Shown here piece after piece: positions 43,038-51,615 of a stretch of 64,000 nt of DNA (position 1 is the stretch's first letter; the number at the start of each line of letters is the position of its first letter). Below the pieces are notes generated by a model. It did not search any database. It worked only from the letters and a program-made list of their open reading frames with translations, and was not told the origin of the DNA. Origin of the DNA: Sedimentibacter sp. SX930. GTDB taxonomy: Bacteria > Bacillota > Bacilli > Lactobacillales > Aerococcaceae. The stretch covers positions 62,001 to 126,000 of the forward strand of contig MUZD01000004.1 of assembly GCA_002155105.1 (NCBI GenBank). The letters are read 5' to 3'. Both the position numbers and the translations under genes were made by a program.

Positions 43038-44822
43038 TCAATCGTTCAGTTCGCCGAGTTCCTCCTTGATCAGCAGCGCCGTCTTCTCGGGGATGCCCAA
43101 TGCTTTGAGGTCTTCGTAGCTGGCTTCGCGGATGTTCTTCATCGTCTTGAAATGCTTCAGGATCTTCGTGCGGGTTTTCGGCCCGACGCCTTCGATCTGG
43201 TCCAATTGCGAAGCGATGCTGTTCTTGGCGCGCACTTGGCGGTGGAAGGTGATTGCGAAGCGGTGGACCTCTTCTTGGATCCGCTGCACAAGATGAAAGG
43301 CTTGGCTGTTCGGACTGAGTTCCACGATTTCATCCTTCTCGCCGAAGATGAGCGAAGAAGTCTTGTGCTTCGTGTCCTTGACCATGCCAGCCACCGGTAT
43401 GTCCAGTCCGAGCTCGTCCTCAAGCACTTCCTTGGCGGCATGCACCTGCACTTTGCCGCCGTCCATCAGGATCAGGTCCGGCATGGCGCGACCTTCGCGC
43501 AGCAGACGGCTGTAGCGGCGGCGGATGACTTCCTGCGTCGTCGCGAATTCATTGCTGCCTTCGACAGTTTTGACTTTGTATTTCCGGTAGTTTTTGCGTT
43601 CCGGCTTGCCGTCCTTGTAGACGACCATCGCCGAGACCGGGTTGGTTCCCTGGATGTTCGAATGGTCGAACGACTCGATAATCTCCAGATATTCGATGCC
43701 GAGCGCCTCGGAAAGTTCCTGGATGGCGCCGACCGTCTTGTGGGTGTCGCGCTCGATCAGCATGAACTTTTCCGTCAGCGCCAGCTCACTGTTCGTGATC
43801 GCCAGTTCAAGGATGCTGCGCTTGCTGCCGCGGACAGGGGTGTGCACTTTCGTTCCCAACGCTTCCTGCAGCAACTCCGTGTCGACGCCTTTTGGTACGA
43901 GCACTTCCTGCGGCAGGATATGATTGGGATCCTGATAGAACTGCATGATGAAGGAGGCCAGCTCTTCCTCCGGCGTGTCGTAGCAAGGGAAAAGAGCGGC
44001 TTCGCGTTTGATGATCGAGGATTGCCGCAGCAGGAAGACCTGGATCGACAACCAGCCTTTGTCCATATGGAAGGCGAAGACGTCGCGGTTCGTGTAGTCG
44101 CGGGACATGACCGTCTGTTTTTCGACAGTCGCCTCGATGTAGCTGATCTGGTCGCGGTAATCGGCGGCCTGTTCGAAGTTCAGGCTGTCTGCGGCGCGGT
44201 GCATCTTTTCCCGCAGATCCTTTTTGATTTCCTTGACTTCGCCGTTCAGGAAAGCGGCGATGCGTTTGATCTGGGCATCGTATTCCTCTTTGGATACCTC
44301 ATGGTCGCAGCAACCGATGCATTGACCCATATGGTAATAAAGGCAGGCGCGTTTGGAATTTTTGGCGCACTTGCGCAGCGGATAGATTTTCTGGATGAAT
44401 TCCTGCGTCTCCGTCGCCGCGTAGACGTGCGGATAGGGACCGAAGTAGATGCCGCCGTCATCCTCGACAGTAGAAGTGATGAGAAGCTGCGGATCTTTTT
44501 CGTTCGTGACCTTCAGATAGGGATACATCGTCCCTTGCTTCAGCTTAATGTTGTATTTGGGTTGGTAACGCTTGATCAGGTTGATCTCCAGCAGCAGCGA
44601 TTCCTTGTTCGTTTTGGTGACGATCGTTTCGAACCGGTCGATGTCCGCGACCAACAGCTGCGTCTTGCCTTCATGCTTGCTGTGGAAGTACGATTTCACG
44701 CGGTTCTTCAGATTTTTGGCCTTGCCGATGTAGATGATTTCGTCATCCTTGTCCCGCATGATGTAGCAGCCGGGCAAGTCGGGCAGCAACGCCAATTTTT
44801 GGTTGATTTCTTCTCTGCTCAT
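43038..44822 (-). CDS. uvrC: UvrABC excinuclease subunit C
   Basis: The 594-residue protein has the N-terminal GIY-YIG nuclease (LPGCYIMRDKDDEIIYIGKAKNLKNRV), a Cys-rich stretch (KRACLYYHMGQCIGCCDH), a UVR domain near residues 195-230, the C-terminal RNase H-like nuclease (DLILMDGGKVQVHAA) and paired helix-hairpin-helix motifs (IEGVGPKTRTKILKHF). It makes both incisions in nucleotide excision repair. The ATG at 44822 follows AAAGGA. Confidence 0.96.
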   Translation of the reverse strand: MSREEINQKLALLPDLPGCYIMRDKDDEIIYIGKAKNLKNRVKSYFHSKHEGKTQLLVADIDRFETIVTKTNKESLLLEINLIKRYQPKYNIKLKQGTMYPYLKVTNEKDPQLLITSTVEDDGGIYFGPYPHVYAATETQEFIQKIYPLRKCAKNSKRACLYYHMGQCIGCCDHEVSKEEYDAQIKRIAAFLNGEVKEIKKDLREKMHRAADSLNFEQAADYRDQISYIEATVEKQTVMSRDYTNRDVFAFHMDKGWLSIQVFLLRQSSIIKREAALFPCYDTPEEELASFIMQFYQDPNHILPQEVLVPKGVDTELLQEALGTKVHTPVRGSKRSILELAITNSELALTEKFMLIERDTHKTVGAIQELSEALGIEYLEIIESFDHSNIQGTNPVSAMVVYKDGKPERKNYRKYKVKTVEGSNEFATTQEVIRRRYSRLLREGRAMPDLILMDGGKVQVHAAKEVLEDELGLDIPVAGMVKDTKHKTSSLIFGEKDEIVELSPNSQAFHLVQRIQEEVHRFAITFHRQVRAKNSIASQLDQIEGVGPKTRTKILKHFKTMKNIREASYEDLKALGIPEKTALLIKEELGELND

Positions 44823-44963
44823 CCGTTTCAATCCTTTTACTTTTAGTTGAGAATAGTATAACATGAATGGAAACATACGTTCAGCCGTTTGATTCCAAAT
44901 GAAGGTGAACGCAGTCATTTTGGGGACACATCACCGTGCCCACAGCAAGGAAGTGAAAGTAGT

Positions 44964-46211
44964 GTGATAAAGAATATGAAATATGAAAAGTGGCAGCGTC
45001 AAACGGCTCTCTTTCTGGGCAGTCAGACGATTTCCCTGTTCGGCTCGTCGCTTGTCCAATACGCGATATTCTGGTATCTGACCTTGGAAACGCAGTCCGG
45101 CGTCATCATGACCTTGTCGACCATCTTCGGTTTTCTGCCGACTTTCTTCATCTCTCCATTCGCTGGGGTGTGGGCCGACCGCTATAACCGGAAGCGCCTG
45201 ATCGTCCTTTCCGACGGCATCACCGCGCTCTCGACATTGGTGCTGGTCCTGCTGTTTTTGGCCGGGCAGCGCTCGATCTGGATCCTGCTGGCGACATCGG
45301 CCATCCGCGCAGTCGGGGCGGGCATCCAGATGCCGGCGGTCGGCGCCATCCTGCCGCAGATTGTGCCGGAAAAGGAATTGACCCGGATCAACGGGCTCAA
45401 CGGCAGCATCCAGGCCGTCGTCATGCTGGTTTCGCCGATGATCAGCGGCGCGCTTTACCAATTTGCTCCGATGGAAGGCATTTTCATGATCGATATTGTG
45501 ACAGCGGCTTTGGCGATCGCCATCATGGTGTTCCTGCTGAAAGTCCCGACGCATGAAAAAGCCAGCCAGGAACAGGTCAGCAATTACCTGCAGGACATGA
45601 AGCTCGGCTTCCGCTACATCCAAAATCACGCCTTCATCAAAAGGCTGTTCCTCTATTTTTCGCTTGCCTTCTTCATGGCCGCTCCGGTGTCGTTCCTTTC
45701 CCCTTTGCAGGTGGCGCGCTCGTTCGGCGACGACGTCTGGCGCTTGACGGCGATCGAAATCGCCTTTTCCATCGGGATGATAGGCGGCGGCCTCTGGATT
45801 GCATCATGGGGAGGCTTCAAGAACCGGATCCATTCCATCGCTTTTGCGATCGGTGCCATGGGCTTGTGCACCTTCGGGATGGGTGTCATCCCGAATTTCT
45901 GGATTTACCTCTTCCTGATGGGTCTCGTCGGTCTTGTCATCCCACTCCTGAACGCCCCGAGCATGACGCTGCTGCAGGAAAAGGTCGAGGAAGATTTCCT
46001 CGGACGCGTCTTCGGCGTCCAAAGCATGGTTGCTAGTTCGATGATGCCGCTGGGGATGCTGATTTTCGGACCGCTGGCGGACCGGATGGCGATCGAAATC
46101 CTGATGGCCGTATCGGGCCTGTTCCTGATGGTCGTGGCCTTCTTCGCCATCCGCGACCGAGTCCTGCTGGAAGCCGGCAAGCCGGAACCTTCGAACACCG
46201 GAAAAGAATGA
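44964..46211 (+). CDS. MFS exporter of the MefA/EntS-like group
   Basis: The protein is about 415 residues with twelve membrane segments. LTLETQSGVIMTLSTIFGFLPTFFISPFAGVWADRYNRKRLIVLSD is the usual MFS_3 opening with the loop-2 motif, and LNGSIQAVVMLVSPMISGAL follows. Such proteins export macrolides, enterochelin or unknown compounds. No ABC-F protection gene is adjacent, so macrolide efflux is not implied. The start is either GTG 44964 behind AAGGAAGTGA or ATG 44976. Confidence 0.85.
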   Translation: MIKNMKYEKWQRQTALFLGSQTISLFGSSLVQYAIFWYLTLETQSGVIMTLSTIFGFLPTFFISPFAGVWADRYNRKRLIVLSDGITALSTLVLVLLFLAGQRSIWILLATSAIRAVGAGIQMPAVGAILPQIVPEKELTRINGLNGSIQAVVMLVSPMISGALYQFAPMEGIFMIDIVTAALAIAIMVFLLKVPTHEKASQEQVSNYLQDMKLGFRYIQNHAFIKRLFLYFSLAFFMAAPVSFLSPLQVARSFGDDVWRLTAIEIAFSIGMIGGGLWIASWGGFKNRIHSIAFAIGAMGLCTFGMGVIPNFWIYLFLMGLVGLVIPLLNAPSMTLLQEKVEEDFLGRVFGVQSMVASSMMPLGMLIFGPLADRMAIEILMAVSGLFLMVVAFFAIRDRVLLEAGKPEPSNTGKE

Positions 46212-46223
46212 TACTTAAGACTG

Positions 46224-46251
46224 GAGCTGCCGCATTTGGCAGCTCTTTTTT
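46224..46251 (+). terminator. Terminator after MFS exporter gene
   Basis: GAGCTGCC pairs with GGCAGCTC, followed by T-run. Confidence 0.92.
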
Positions 46252-46253
46252 GT

Positions 46254-46315
46254 GCTTGTCCGATACTATGCGTTTATCTGACAACCGAAGCGCAAGCCAA
46301 TCAGAAAAGCATGAT
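46254..46315. repeat. Degenerate copy of the TTGTCCGAT hairpin unit
   Basis: CTTGTCCGATACTATGCGTT then TATCTGACAACCGAAGCGC resembles one unit of the array at 41.8 kb, with several substitutions. It also sits next to a terminator between converging genes. Confidence 0.5.
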
Positions 46316-46330
46316 TGTCGGCAAACCACA

Positions 46331-46367
46331 AAGAAGAACCCGTCCAAAAATCAGACGGGTTCTTCTT
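46331..46367 (-). terminator. Terminator after nrdJ
   Basis: AAGAAGAACCCGTC pairs with GACGGGTTCTTCTT just beyond the nrdJ stop, T-rich on either side. Confidence 0.75.
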
Positions 46368-46383
46368 CATTATTAGTAGTAGT

Positions 46384-48957
46384 TTACAAGCCGCATTTCA
46401 GCTGCGCGCCGCAATTGGTGCAAGTGTTGCAGCCGCCCAGATCTTCGACCGTACCTTGTCGGCAGATCGGGCAGGTGTCGCCGATTTCGTTGCCGATTGT
46501 GACATCGGTGGACGTGAGATTGGCTATCGAATCGACAAGGAAAGTCTTGTCCTTGTTGATTTTGACGTGCTCTTTCTCTTCCTCAAGCTTGGCTTCGTCA
46601 TCCCAAACGTTTTCTTCAGCTTTCAGCGTCAGTACCTGCGAATCGCGGCTGCCGTCGACGTAGACCGTACCGCCCTTGGCTCCGCCCAGGTAAAGGCGTT
46701 CGTAGATTTTCTCGACTTGATCGACGGTGTAGCCCTTCGGCGTATTCACCGTTTTCGAGATGGAGCTGTCGACCCAGCGCTGTATTGTCGTCTGCACATC
46801 GACGTGTTCTTCAGGGGCAAGCGTCATGGCTGTCGCGAAATAATCAGGCAACTGGTTCGGATCGGCATCCGGATGACGATCCAGATATTCTTGGACGATA
46901 TCCGCCTTCACTTCGATGAATTTGCCGAGACGGCCGCTGCGGTAATACGTGAACGAGAAGTAGGGCTCCAAACCGGTTGAAACGCCGGCCATCGTGCCTG
47001 TCGATCCGGTAGGCGCCACCGTCAACAGATGTGAGTTGCGGATGCCGTATTTCAGGACGCCTTCACGGACATGCTCAGGCATTTTTTTCATGTAGCCAGT
47101 GTTGATGAAACGCTCGCGAAGGATCTGCGTCTCTTTTCCGGTCTGTCCGACCAGGAACGGGAAACTGCCGCGCGTCTTCGCCAACTCGATGCTTTCCTCG
47201 TAGGCCGCCACTGCGATCGTTTCGAAGACTTGATCGATCAGCTGCAGGCTTTCCAGTGAACCGTAGCGGACGCCGCAATAGATCAGCATATCCGCCAAGC
47301 CCATGATCCCCAAGCCAATCCGGCGTTCGCCGAGCGCTTGTTTTTTGTTCTCCTCCAGGAAGTAAGGGGTGGAGTCGATGACGTTGTCCTGCATATGGAT
47401 GCCGGTGCGGACGGTCTGTTCCAATTTGGCGAAGTCGACCATCTGCAGGTCCTTGTTGACCATTTCGGCCAAGTTGACTGCGGCCAAGTTGCAGACGGAA
47501 TAGGCTGCCAATGGCTGCTCCCCGCAAGGATTGGTGGCGACTACTTTTTGACCGTAGGCTACCGCATTCGTCATCTTGTTGGCGTTGTCGATGAAGAAGA
47601 TGCCAGGCTCGGCGGCGTAAGTCGCGCAGACATTGATCAGCCTCCACAATTCGCGGGCTTTGACGGTCCGGTAGGTGCGGACAGCGTTGCCGGTAGCTTC
47701 CCATTCGCGGACATCGCCGCAGTTGGTCCATTCAGCGTCATAGTGCGCCATCGCGTCCGCGTCGTAGTGTTCGACATCCGGGAAACGCAGCGCATACTCT
47801 TCATTCCTCATGACGGCATCCATAAAGTCATCGGTGATGCAGACGGAAATGTTGGCGCCGGTCAGGAACTCAGGATTGTTGACGGTATAAGTGCCGCCAT
47901 CGCGCAGTTTTTTCTCGGCTTCATGGATGACCGAAGCGTCAAAACCGCCGTGACCTGGGATGTGCTTGTAGTTGACGATGCCTGTGTACATGTTGATGTC
48001 TTTTGAAGAGAACGGCGTGAAATGCAGCTTCTCCTTCGCCAGCATGCGGATCTGTTCATCCTCGAAGTTTTCGATGATGTAGCGGAGGATGCGCGGATTC
48101 TGCATCTTCGAAATGATGAATTCGAAGATATCCGGATGCCAGTCGGCCAGCATGATCATCTGGGCGCCGCGACGGGATCCGCCTTGTTCGACCAGATGCG
48201 TCAGCTTGGCGATGTCGTCCATCCAGGAAACGGAGCCGGAAGAGCGGCCGTTGACGCCTTTCACTATTGTATGGCGCGGACGCAGCGTCGAACCGTTCGA
48301 GCCGACGCCGCCGCCACGGCTCATGATTTCCATGACTTTTTTGCGGTGATCGGAAATGCCGCCGCGCGAGTCGGGCACGAAAGGCATGACGTAACAGTTG
48401 AAATAGGTGACATCGGTACCGGAGCCGGCGCCGTAGAGCACGCGCCCGGCCGGGATGAAGTTCAAGGCTTTCTGTTCTTCGTAGAATTTCAGGAACGCTT
48501 CATGGCGAAGTTCCGGCGTGATTTCGACCTCGGCCAGGCCATGCGCATTGCGCATCGCAATCTGTTCGTAGAAAAGCTCCAGCGGTTTGTCCAACGTCAG
48601 GATCCGGCGCGTCACGATGCCGCCTTCCTCGACTTCGAAATCATCGATGTTGTGTTGGTATTCCTCGGACACTTTGATGCGGACAGTCTGTTCCTTGTGG
48701 TTTACGGAAAGGACGGTTCCTGTTCCGCGGGCCGGATATTTCGGGTCCTCCTTGACAGTCAGAATCACGATATCGCCTTCGGACAGGGTCTCCTTGGTGG
48801 AATCCTTATAGGAGTAGCGATCCAACATGACGAGGCGTGACACGCCCTCATAGGTCACGTGCATATCCTCCGTAATCGGAAACACATGCGGGAACCGCTC
48901 GATGTCCTTGTTCAATTTTTCGAATCCTGCTTTAAATGTGGTCTTTGTTGCATCCAC
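46384..48957 (-). CDS. nrdJ: Adenosylcobalamin-dependent (class II) ribonucleoside-diphosphate reductase
   Basis: The 857-residue enzyme converts ribonucleotides to deoxyribonucleotides with a B12 radical. Motifs: FNCYVMP with the first redox Cys, SRGGGVGSNGSTLRPRHT, VATNPCGEQPL with the thiyl Cys and Glu, and VAPTGSTGTMAGVSTGLEP. The C-terminus has a zinc-ribbon-like CPICRQGTVEDLGGCNTCTNCG and the terminal CGL for reductant exchange. The GTG at 48957 lies eight bases after AAGGAG; the earlier GTG overlaps that site. Two NrdR-box-like sites cover the promoter. Confidence 0.95.
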   Translation of the reverse strand: MDATKTTFKAGFEKLNKDIERFPHVFPITEDMHVTYEGVSRLVMLDRYSYKDSTKETLSEGDIVILTVKEDPKYPARGTGTVLSVNHKEQTVRIKVSEEYQHNIDDFEVEEGGIVTRRILTLDKPLELFYEQIAMRNAHGLAEVEITPELRHEAFLKFYEEQKALNFIPAGRVLYGAGSGTDVTYFNCYVMPFVPDSRGGISDHRKKVMEIMSRGGGVGSNGSTLRPRHTIVKGVNGRSSGSVSWMDDIAKLTHLVEQGGSRRGAQMIMLADWHPDIFEFIISKMQNPRILRYIIENFEDEQIRMLAKEKLHFTPFSSKDINMYTGIVNYKHIPGHGGFDASVIHEAEKKLRDGGTYTVNNPEFLTGANISVCITDDFMDAVMRNEEYALRFPDVEHYDADAMAHYDAEWTNCGDVREWEATGNAVRTYRTVKARELWRLINVCATYAAEPGIFFIDNANKMTNAVAYGQKVVATNPCGEQPLAAYSVCNLAAVNLAEMVNKDLQMVDFAKLEQTVRTGIHMQDNVIDSTPYFLEENKKQALGERRIGLGIMGLADMLIYCGVRYGSLESLQLIDQVFETIAVAAYEESIELAKTRGSFPFLVGQTGKETQILRERFINTGYMKKMPEHVREGVLKYGIRNSHLLTVAPTGSTGTMAGVSTGLEPYFSFTYYRSGRLGKFIEVKADIVQEYLDRHPDADPNQLPDYFATAMTLAPEEHVDVQTTIQRWVDSSISKTVNTPKGYTVDQVEKIYERLYLGGAKGGTVYVDGSRDSQVLTLKAEENVWDDEAKLEEEKEHVKINKDKTFLVDSIANLTSTDVTIGNEIGDTCPICRQGTVEDLGGCNTCTNCGAQLKCGL

Positions 48958-49313
48958 AATAATCACTCCTTCATTTATGGCGAAAACACTAGATGTTGTG
49001 CTGTCGATTTGTTTCTCATACCATATATATTAATTCTGTTCGCCGGATAAATCAAGGGGAACAGTCGGTAAGTTGGAGTGTGCAAACGGATGAAAACGTT
49101 ATTCGGATGGAAGGGGATGCGTTTGTAATAATATATCGGCCAATAAGAATAGGGCGTTGTGCGTCGGGATAGAGTCGTCGACTGTTGCGGAAAGACTGAA
49201 TGCCGAACACCCCAACAAATCCGACCCCACCCAGAATGCGAAACAGTTCCCACTAAGCCCTCGCGAAAGCTATAATAAAGGCAGAAAGAATCACAAAAGA
49301 AAGGAGCCCGAGC
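48958..49313. other. Gap between divergent nrdJ and sir2 genes
   Basis: Apart from the nrdJ control region, I see a TATAAT-like site near 49271, about 40 bp before the sirtuin start, as its likely promoter. No other structured signal stands out. Confidence 0.45.
48986..49055 (-). promoter_or_regulatory. nrdJ promoter with two NrdR-box-like sites
   Basis: On the minus strand TTGATT (49055-49050), 17 bp and TAATAT (49032-49027) form the promoter. ACACTAGATGTTGTGC (48986-49001) is a NrdR box with three mismatches to ACACWATATATWGTGT. A weaker one starts at 49018 and overlaps the -10. The two starts are 32 bp apart, the usual three-turn spacing. Confidence 0.7.
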
Positions 49314-50057
49314 ATGAACGATAAAGAACGCTTCGCGGACATGATCCGCAAATCAAAACGCATCGTCGCCTTCACTGGTGCGGGCATCAGCACCGAGAGC
49401 GGGATCCCGGATTTCCGTTCGGCGGGCGGGCTGTTCGACAGATTGAGCGGTCGCCATTTCACCGGCGAGGAGACGCTCAGCATCGGTTTTCTGGAGGCGT
49501 ATCCCGAACTATTCTTCCGCAATTACGCAGCGCATTTCGATTTTTCTCAGGCGCTCCCGAACGCCGGGCACCGCTTCTTTGCGGATCTCGAGCAGACAGG
49601 CAAAGAAGTCACCGTCGTCACGCAGAACATCGACAATCTGCATCAGTCCGCCGGCAGCAGCGCAATCATCGAACTGCACGGCAACGGGACGAGATGGCGG
49701 ACGTTCGACACGGCCGAACCCGCTGATGCCAAAGCGATCAGCATGGACGCGCATGGCATCAAGCGCGATCCCCAAGGCCGAATGGTGCGTCCCGATATCG
49801 TGCTCTACGGCGAAATGCTCAACGAGGAGGCGATGGAGCGCGCAACTGCGGCGATCGGCGCAGCTGACATGCTTGTCGTCATCGGCACATCGTTGGCCGT
49901 CTATCCGGCTGCGAGCTTCGTCCATTATTTCAAAGGCCCTTACGCCGTGCTGCTGAACCGGACGCCCGTGCCGCAGTCGCTGACCTTCCAATTGGCCGTC
50001 CAGACAGATGCGGGCGCCTTTTTGGCGGAAGTCTGGCAAGAATTTTTTGAGAAATGA
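49314..50057 (+). CDS. Sir2-family protein lacking the zinc cysteines
   Basis: The 247-residue sirtuin has the NAD motifs GAGISTESGIPDFRS (22-36), TQNIDNLH (103-110), the catalytic His122 (LHGNG) and GTSLAVYPA (191-199). Canonical sirtuins hold a structural zinc in a CxxC...CxxC module after the catalytic His. Here residues 123-158 contain no cysteine, and none occurs elsewhere. NAD-dependent deacylase or ADP-ribosyl activity may persist, but the zinc module is absent. AAAGGAG precedes the ATG. The Panacea gene follows after 49 bp. Confidence 0.9.
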   Translation: MNDKERFADMIRKSKRIVAFTGAGISTESGIPDFRSAGGLFDRLSGRHFTGEETLSIGFLEAYPELFFRNYAAHFDFSQALPNAGHRFFADLEQTGKEVTVVTQNIDNLHQSAGSSAIIELHGNGTRWRTFDTAEPADAKAISMDAHGIKRDPQGRMVRPDIVLYGEMLNEEAMERATAAIGAADMLVVIGTSLAVYPAASFVHYFKGPYAVLLNRTPVPQSLTFQLAVQTDAGAFLAEVWQEFFEK

Positions 50058-50106
50058 ATAAAAAGGTGCTGAAACAAAAAGGGAATTCAGGAAAGGGGAA
50101 GTCGTT

Positions 50107-50622
50107 ATGCCGAAACTGAATCAGCTGGCGAATTATTTGGTCTATTCCTACGAAAACCATACGGCAGCCCGGTTCGGCGATAATGAACTGAAGCTGCAGG
50201 CGATGCTTTATTTCGCGCAGCGGGAATGTCTGGCTATGGTAGGGGAGCCGCTATTCGAGGAAAGCTTTGAAGGCTGGGAAGAGGGACCGGTGCTGCCGGA
50301 ACTGCATTTCTTCTTCGAGGAAGGCTACGATCCCTTCGAACCATTGGAGATGAAAAAGTTGACGGAGCGCGAACAATTCATCCTGGACCGTATTGTTTTT
50401 GACTACGGGCAGTACGAAGGCTGGTATCTTGCGGATTTGGCGCGCCGCGAAGCATCCTGGCGCAACAGCAGACTTAGCGTCGCAGCAGAAGCAACTGAAC
50501 CCAAACTTTTGGAACTTGCGGATATCCGCGAGGATGCAAAAAAAGTACGGATCTATGATTCATTGTTTGATGTTTATCTGGATGAACTGGAGGAATTCGA
50601 AGGGGAGGTGCTGGGACCATGA
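50107..50622 (+). CDS. Panacea-domain (DUF4065) antitoxin
   Basis: The 171-residue protein has the Panacea/SocA-like pattern: LANYLVYSYENH, LKLQAMLYFAQRECLAMVGEPLFEESFEGWEEGPVLPEL and ILDRIVFDYGQYEGWYLADLARREASW. This domain is a widespread antitoxin that pairs with many unrelated toxins. The stop overlaps the next gene's start by four bases (ATGA), and the next gene encodes a PemK/MazF-like protein, which fits the type II toxin-antitoxin arrangement. Confidence 0.85.
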   Translation: MPKLNQLANYLVYSYENHTAARFGDNELKLQAMLYFAQRECLAMVGEPLFEESFEGWEEGPVLPELHFFFEEGYDPFEPLEMKKLTEREQFILDRIVFDYGQYEGWYLADLARREASWRNSRLSVAAEATEPKLLELADIREDAKKVRIYDSLFDVYLDELEEFEGEVLGP

Positions 50623-51011
50623 ACGAAACGCAAGCCTACATCGGTGCCATCGTGAAGACCCGTTTTGCCTATCATGATCTCGAAACGGATAAAATCGCCT
50701 TCAAATCGCGCCCGTTCCTGATCATCGGTGCGGAATACGATAAAGTCCCGTGCGATTTCACTGCTTTTCCGATTTCGAAAGTTTCCGCCAGCCAGAACAT
50801 CGATCCCGTCCACGACATCAAAGTCGAAAAGCAGCGCTACCCCAAACTGAGCCTGAATACGGAAGTTTCCTACATCCGTGTCCATAAAATCCAGACTATC
50901 CACAGCTCGCAGCTTGCGATCGGAGTACTGTCCTCATTGAGTGAGACCTACCCGGATCTCTATGCGGAGGTGAAGGCAGCTTACCGGGATTTTTCCGGTG
51001 GGCTATTCTGA
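50619..51011 (+). CDS. PemK/MazF-like toxin
   Basis: The 130-residue protein has the MazF-fold order: an early YIGAIVKTRF strand, SRPFLIIGAEYD, CDFTAFPISKVS (the PIS/T motif) and NTEVSYIRVHKIQTIHSSQL. MazF-like proteins cleave mRNA at short motifs. The Arg of SRPF and the following Ser/Thr are where the catalytic pair lies in the family, but cleavage activity is inferred. It is translationally coupled to the Panacea antitoxin. Confidence 0.78.
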   Translation: MNETQAYIGAIVKTRFAYHDLETDKIAFKSRPFLIIGAEYDKVPCDFTAFPISKVSASQNIDPVHDIKVEKQRYPKLSLNTEVSYIRVHKIQTIHSSQLAIGVLSSLSETYPDLYAEVKAAYRDFSGGLF

Positions 51012-51054
51012 CCGCGCGGAGCTGCGACCCTGGACTGGACCATACCGCGAAAAA

Positions 51055-51112
51055 AAACACCCCTGCATAGCGGCGGTCCATGATGGAGCCTCCGTTCTAT
51101 GCGGGGGTGTTT
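51055..51112. terminator. Long-stem terminator between toxin and surface locus
   Basis: AAACACCCCTGCATA pairs with TATGCGGGGGTGTTT (one G-T pair) around a structured loop. It can stop transcription from both sides. Confidence 0.8.
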
Positions 51113-51158
51113 CACAAGCGTTTATGCAAACTCGGCGAAGTGCGTTTAAGCTGCCAGT

Positions 51159-51572
51159 CTATTTTACGCCATTTCCCTTTGTCGGGAAAGCAGCGACAAC
51201 AGTGCCTTCTGCATCACTGAACACGACCTTTTTTGAAGTAACAGTAACTGTAATATCCAATACAGCAGTAGTTGCAGTAAGCTCAGCCAGGATGGCTTGT
51301 TTATCAGCTTTCGTAAGTTGATTCATGCTTTTCGCTCCACGTGCATTCACGATAGCTTGTGCATTATTTATGTGGACAATGATTTGATCCGCTTCTTCAG
51401 CAGTCACCTCATTGGACCTTAAATAATTTTTTGCTTGCTGCACATAATTGGATGGTAAGTTGGTGGCTACCAAAGTTTTGATGATATCATTTTCAGTTGC
51501 AGCAGCAACATTCGCTTGCGCTCCGAAGAACAACACGAATACAAACAAAAGAGATACAATAACTTTTTTCAT
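51159..51572 (-). CDS. Small secreted protein of the pseudosortase locus
   Basis: The 137-residue protein has a clear signal peptide (MKKVIVSLLFVFVLFFGAQA, cleaved near ANVAAA) and a helical mature part with no LPxTG motif or cysteine. The second half contains short repeats of Thr and Val (TATTAVLDITVTVTSKKV). Function unknown. GGAGGTG lies before the ATG. It is the last gene of a three-gene surface unit read from the sortase-like gene. Confidence 0.75.
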   Translation of the reverse strand: MKKVIVSLLFVFVLFFGAQANVAAATENDIIKTLVATNLPSNYVQQAKNYLRSNEVTAEEADQIIVHINNAQAIVNARGAKSMNQLTKADKQAILAELTATTAVLDITVTVTSKKVVFSDAEGTVVAAFPTKGNGVK

Positions 51573-51615
51573 CTATTTTCACCTCCTTTCAATACATCGG
51601 GCTCCCGATGATGAA

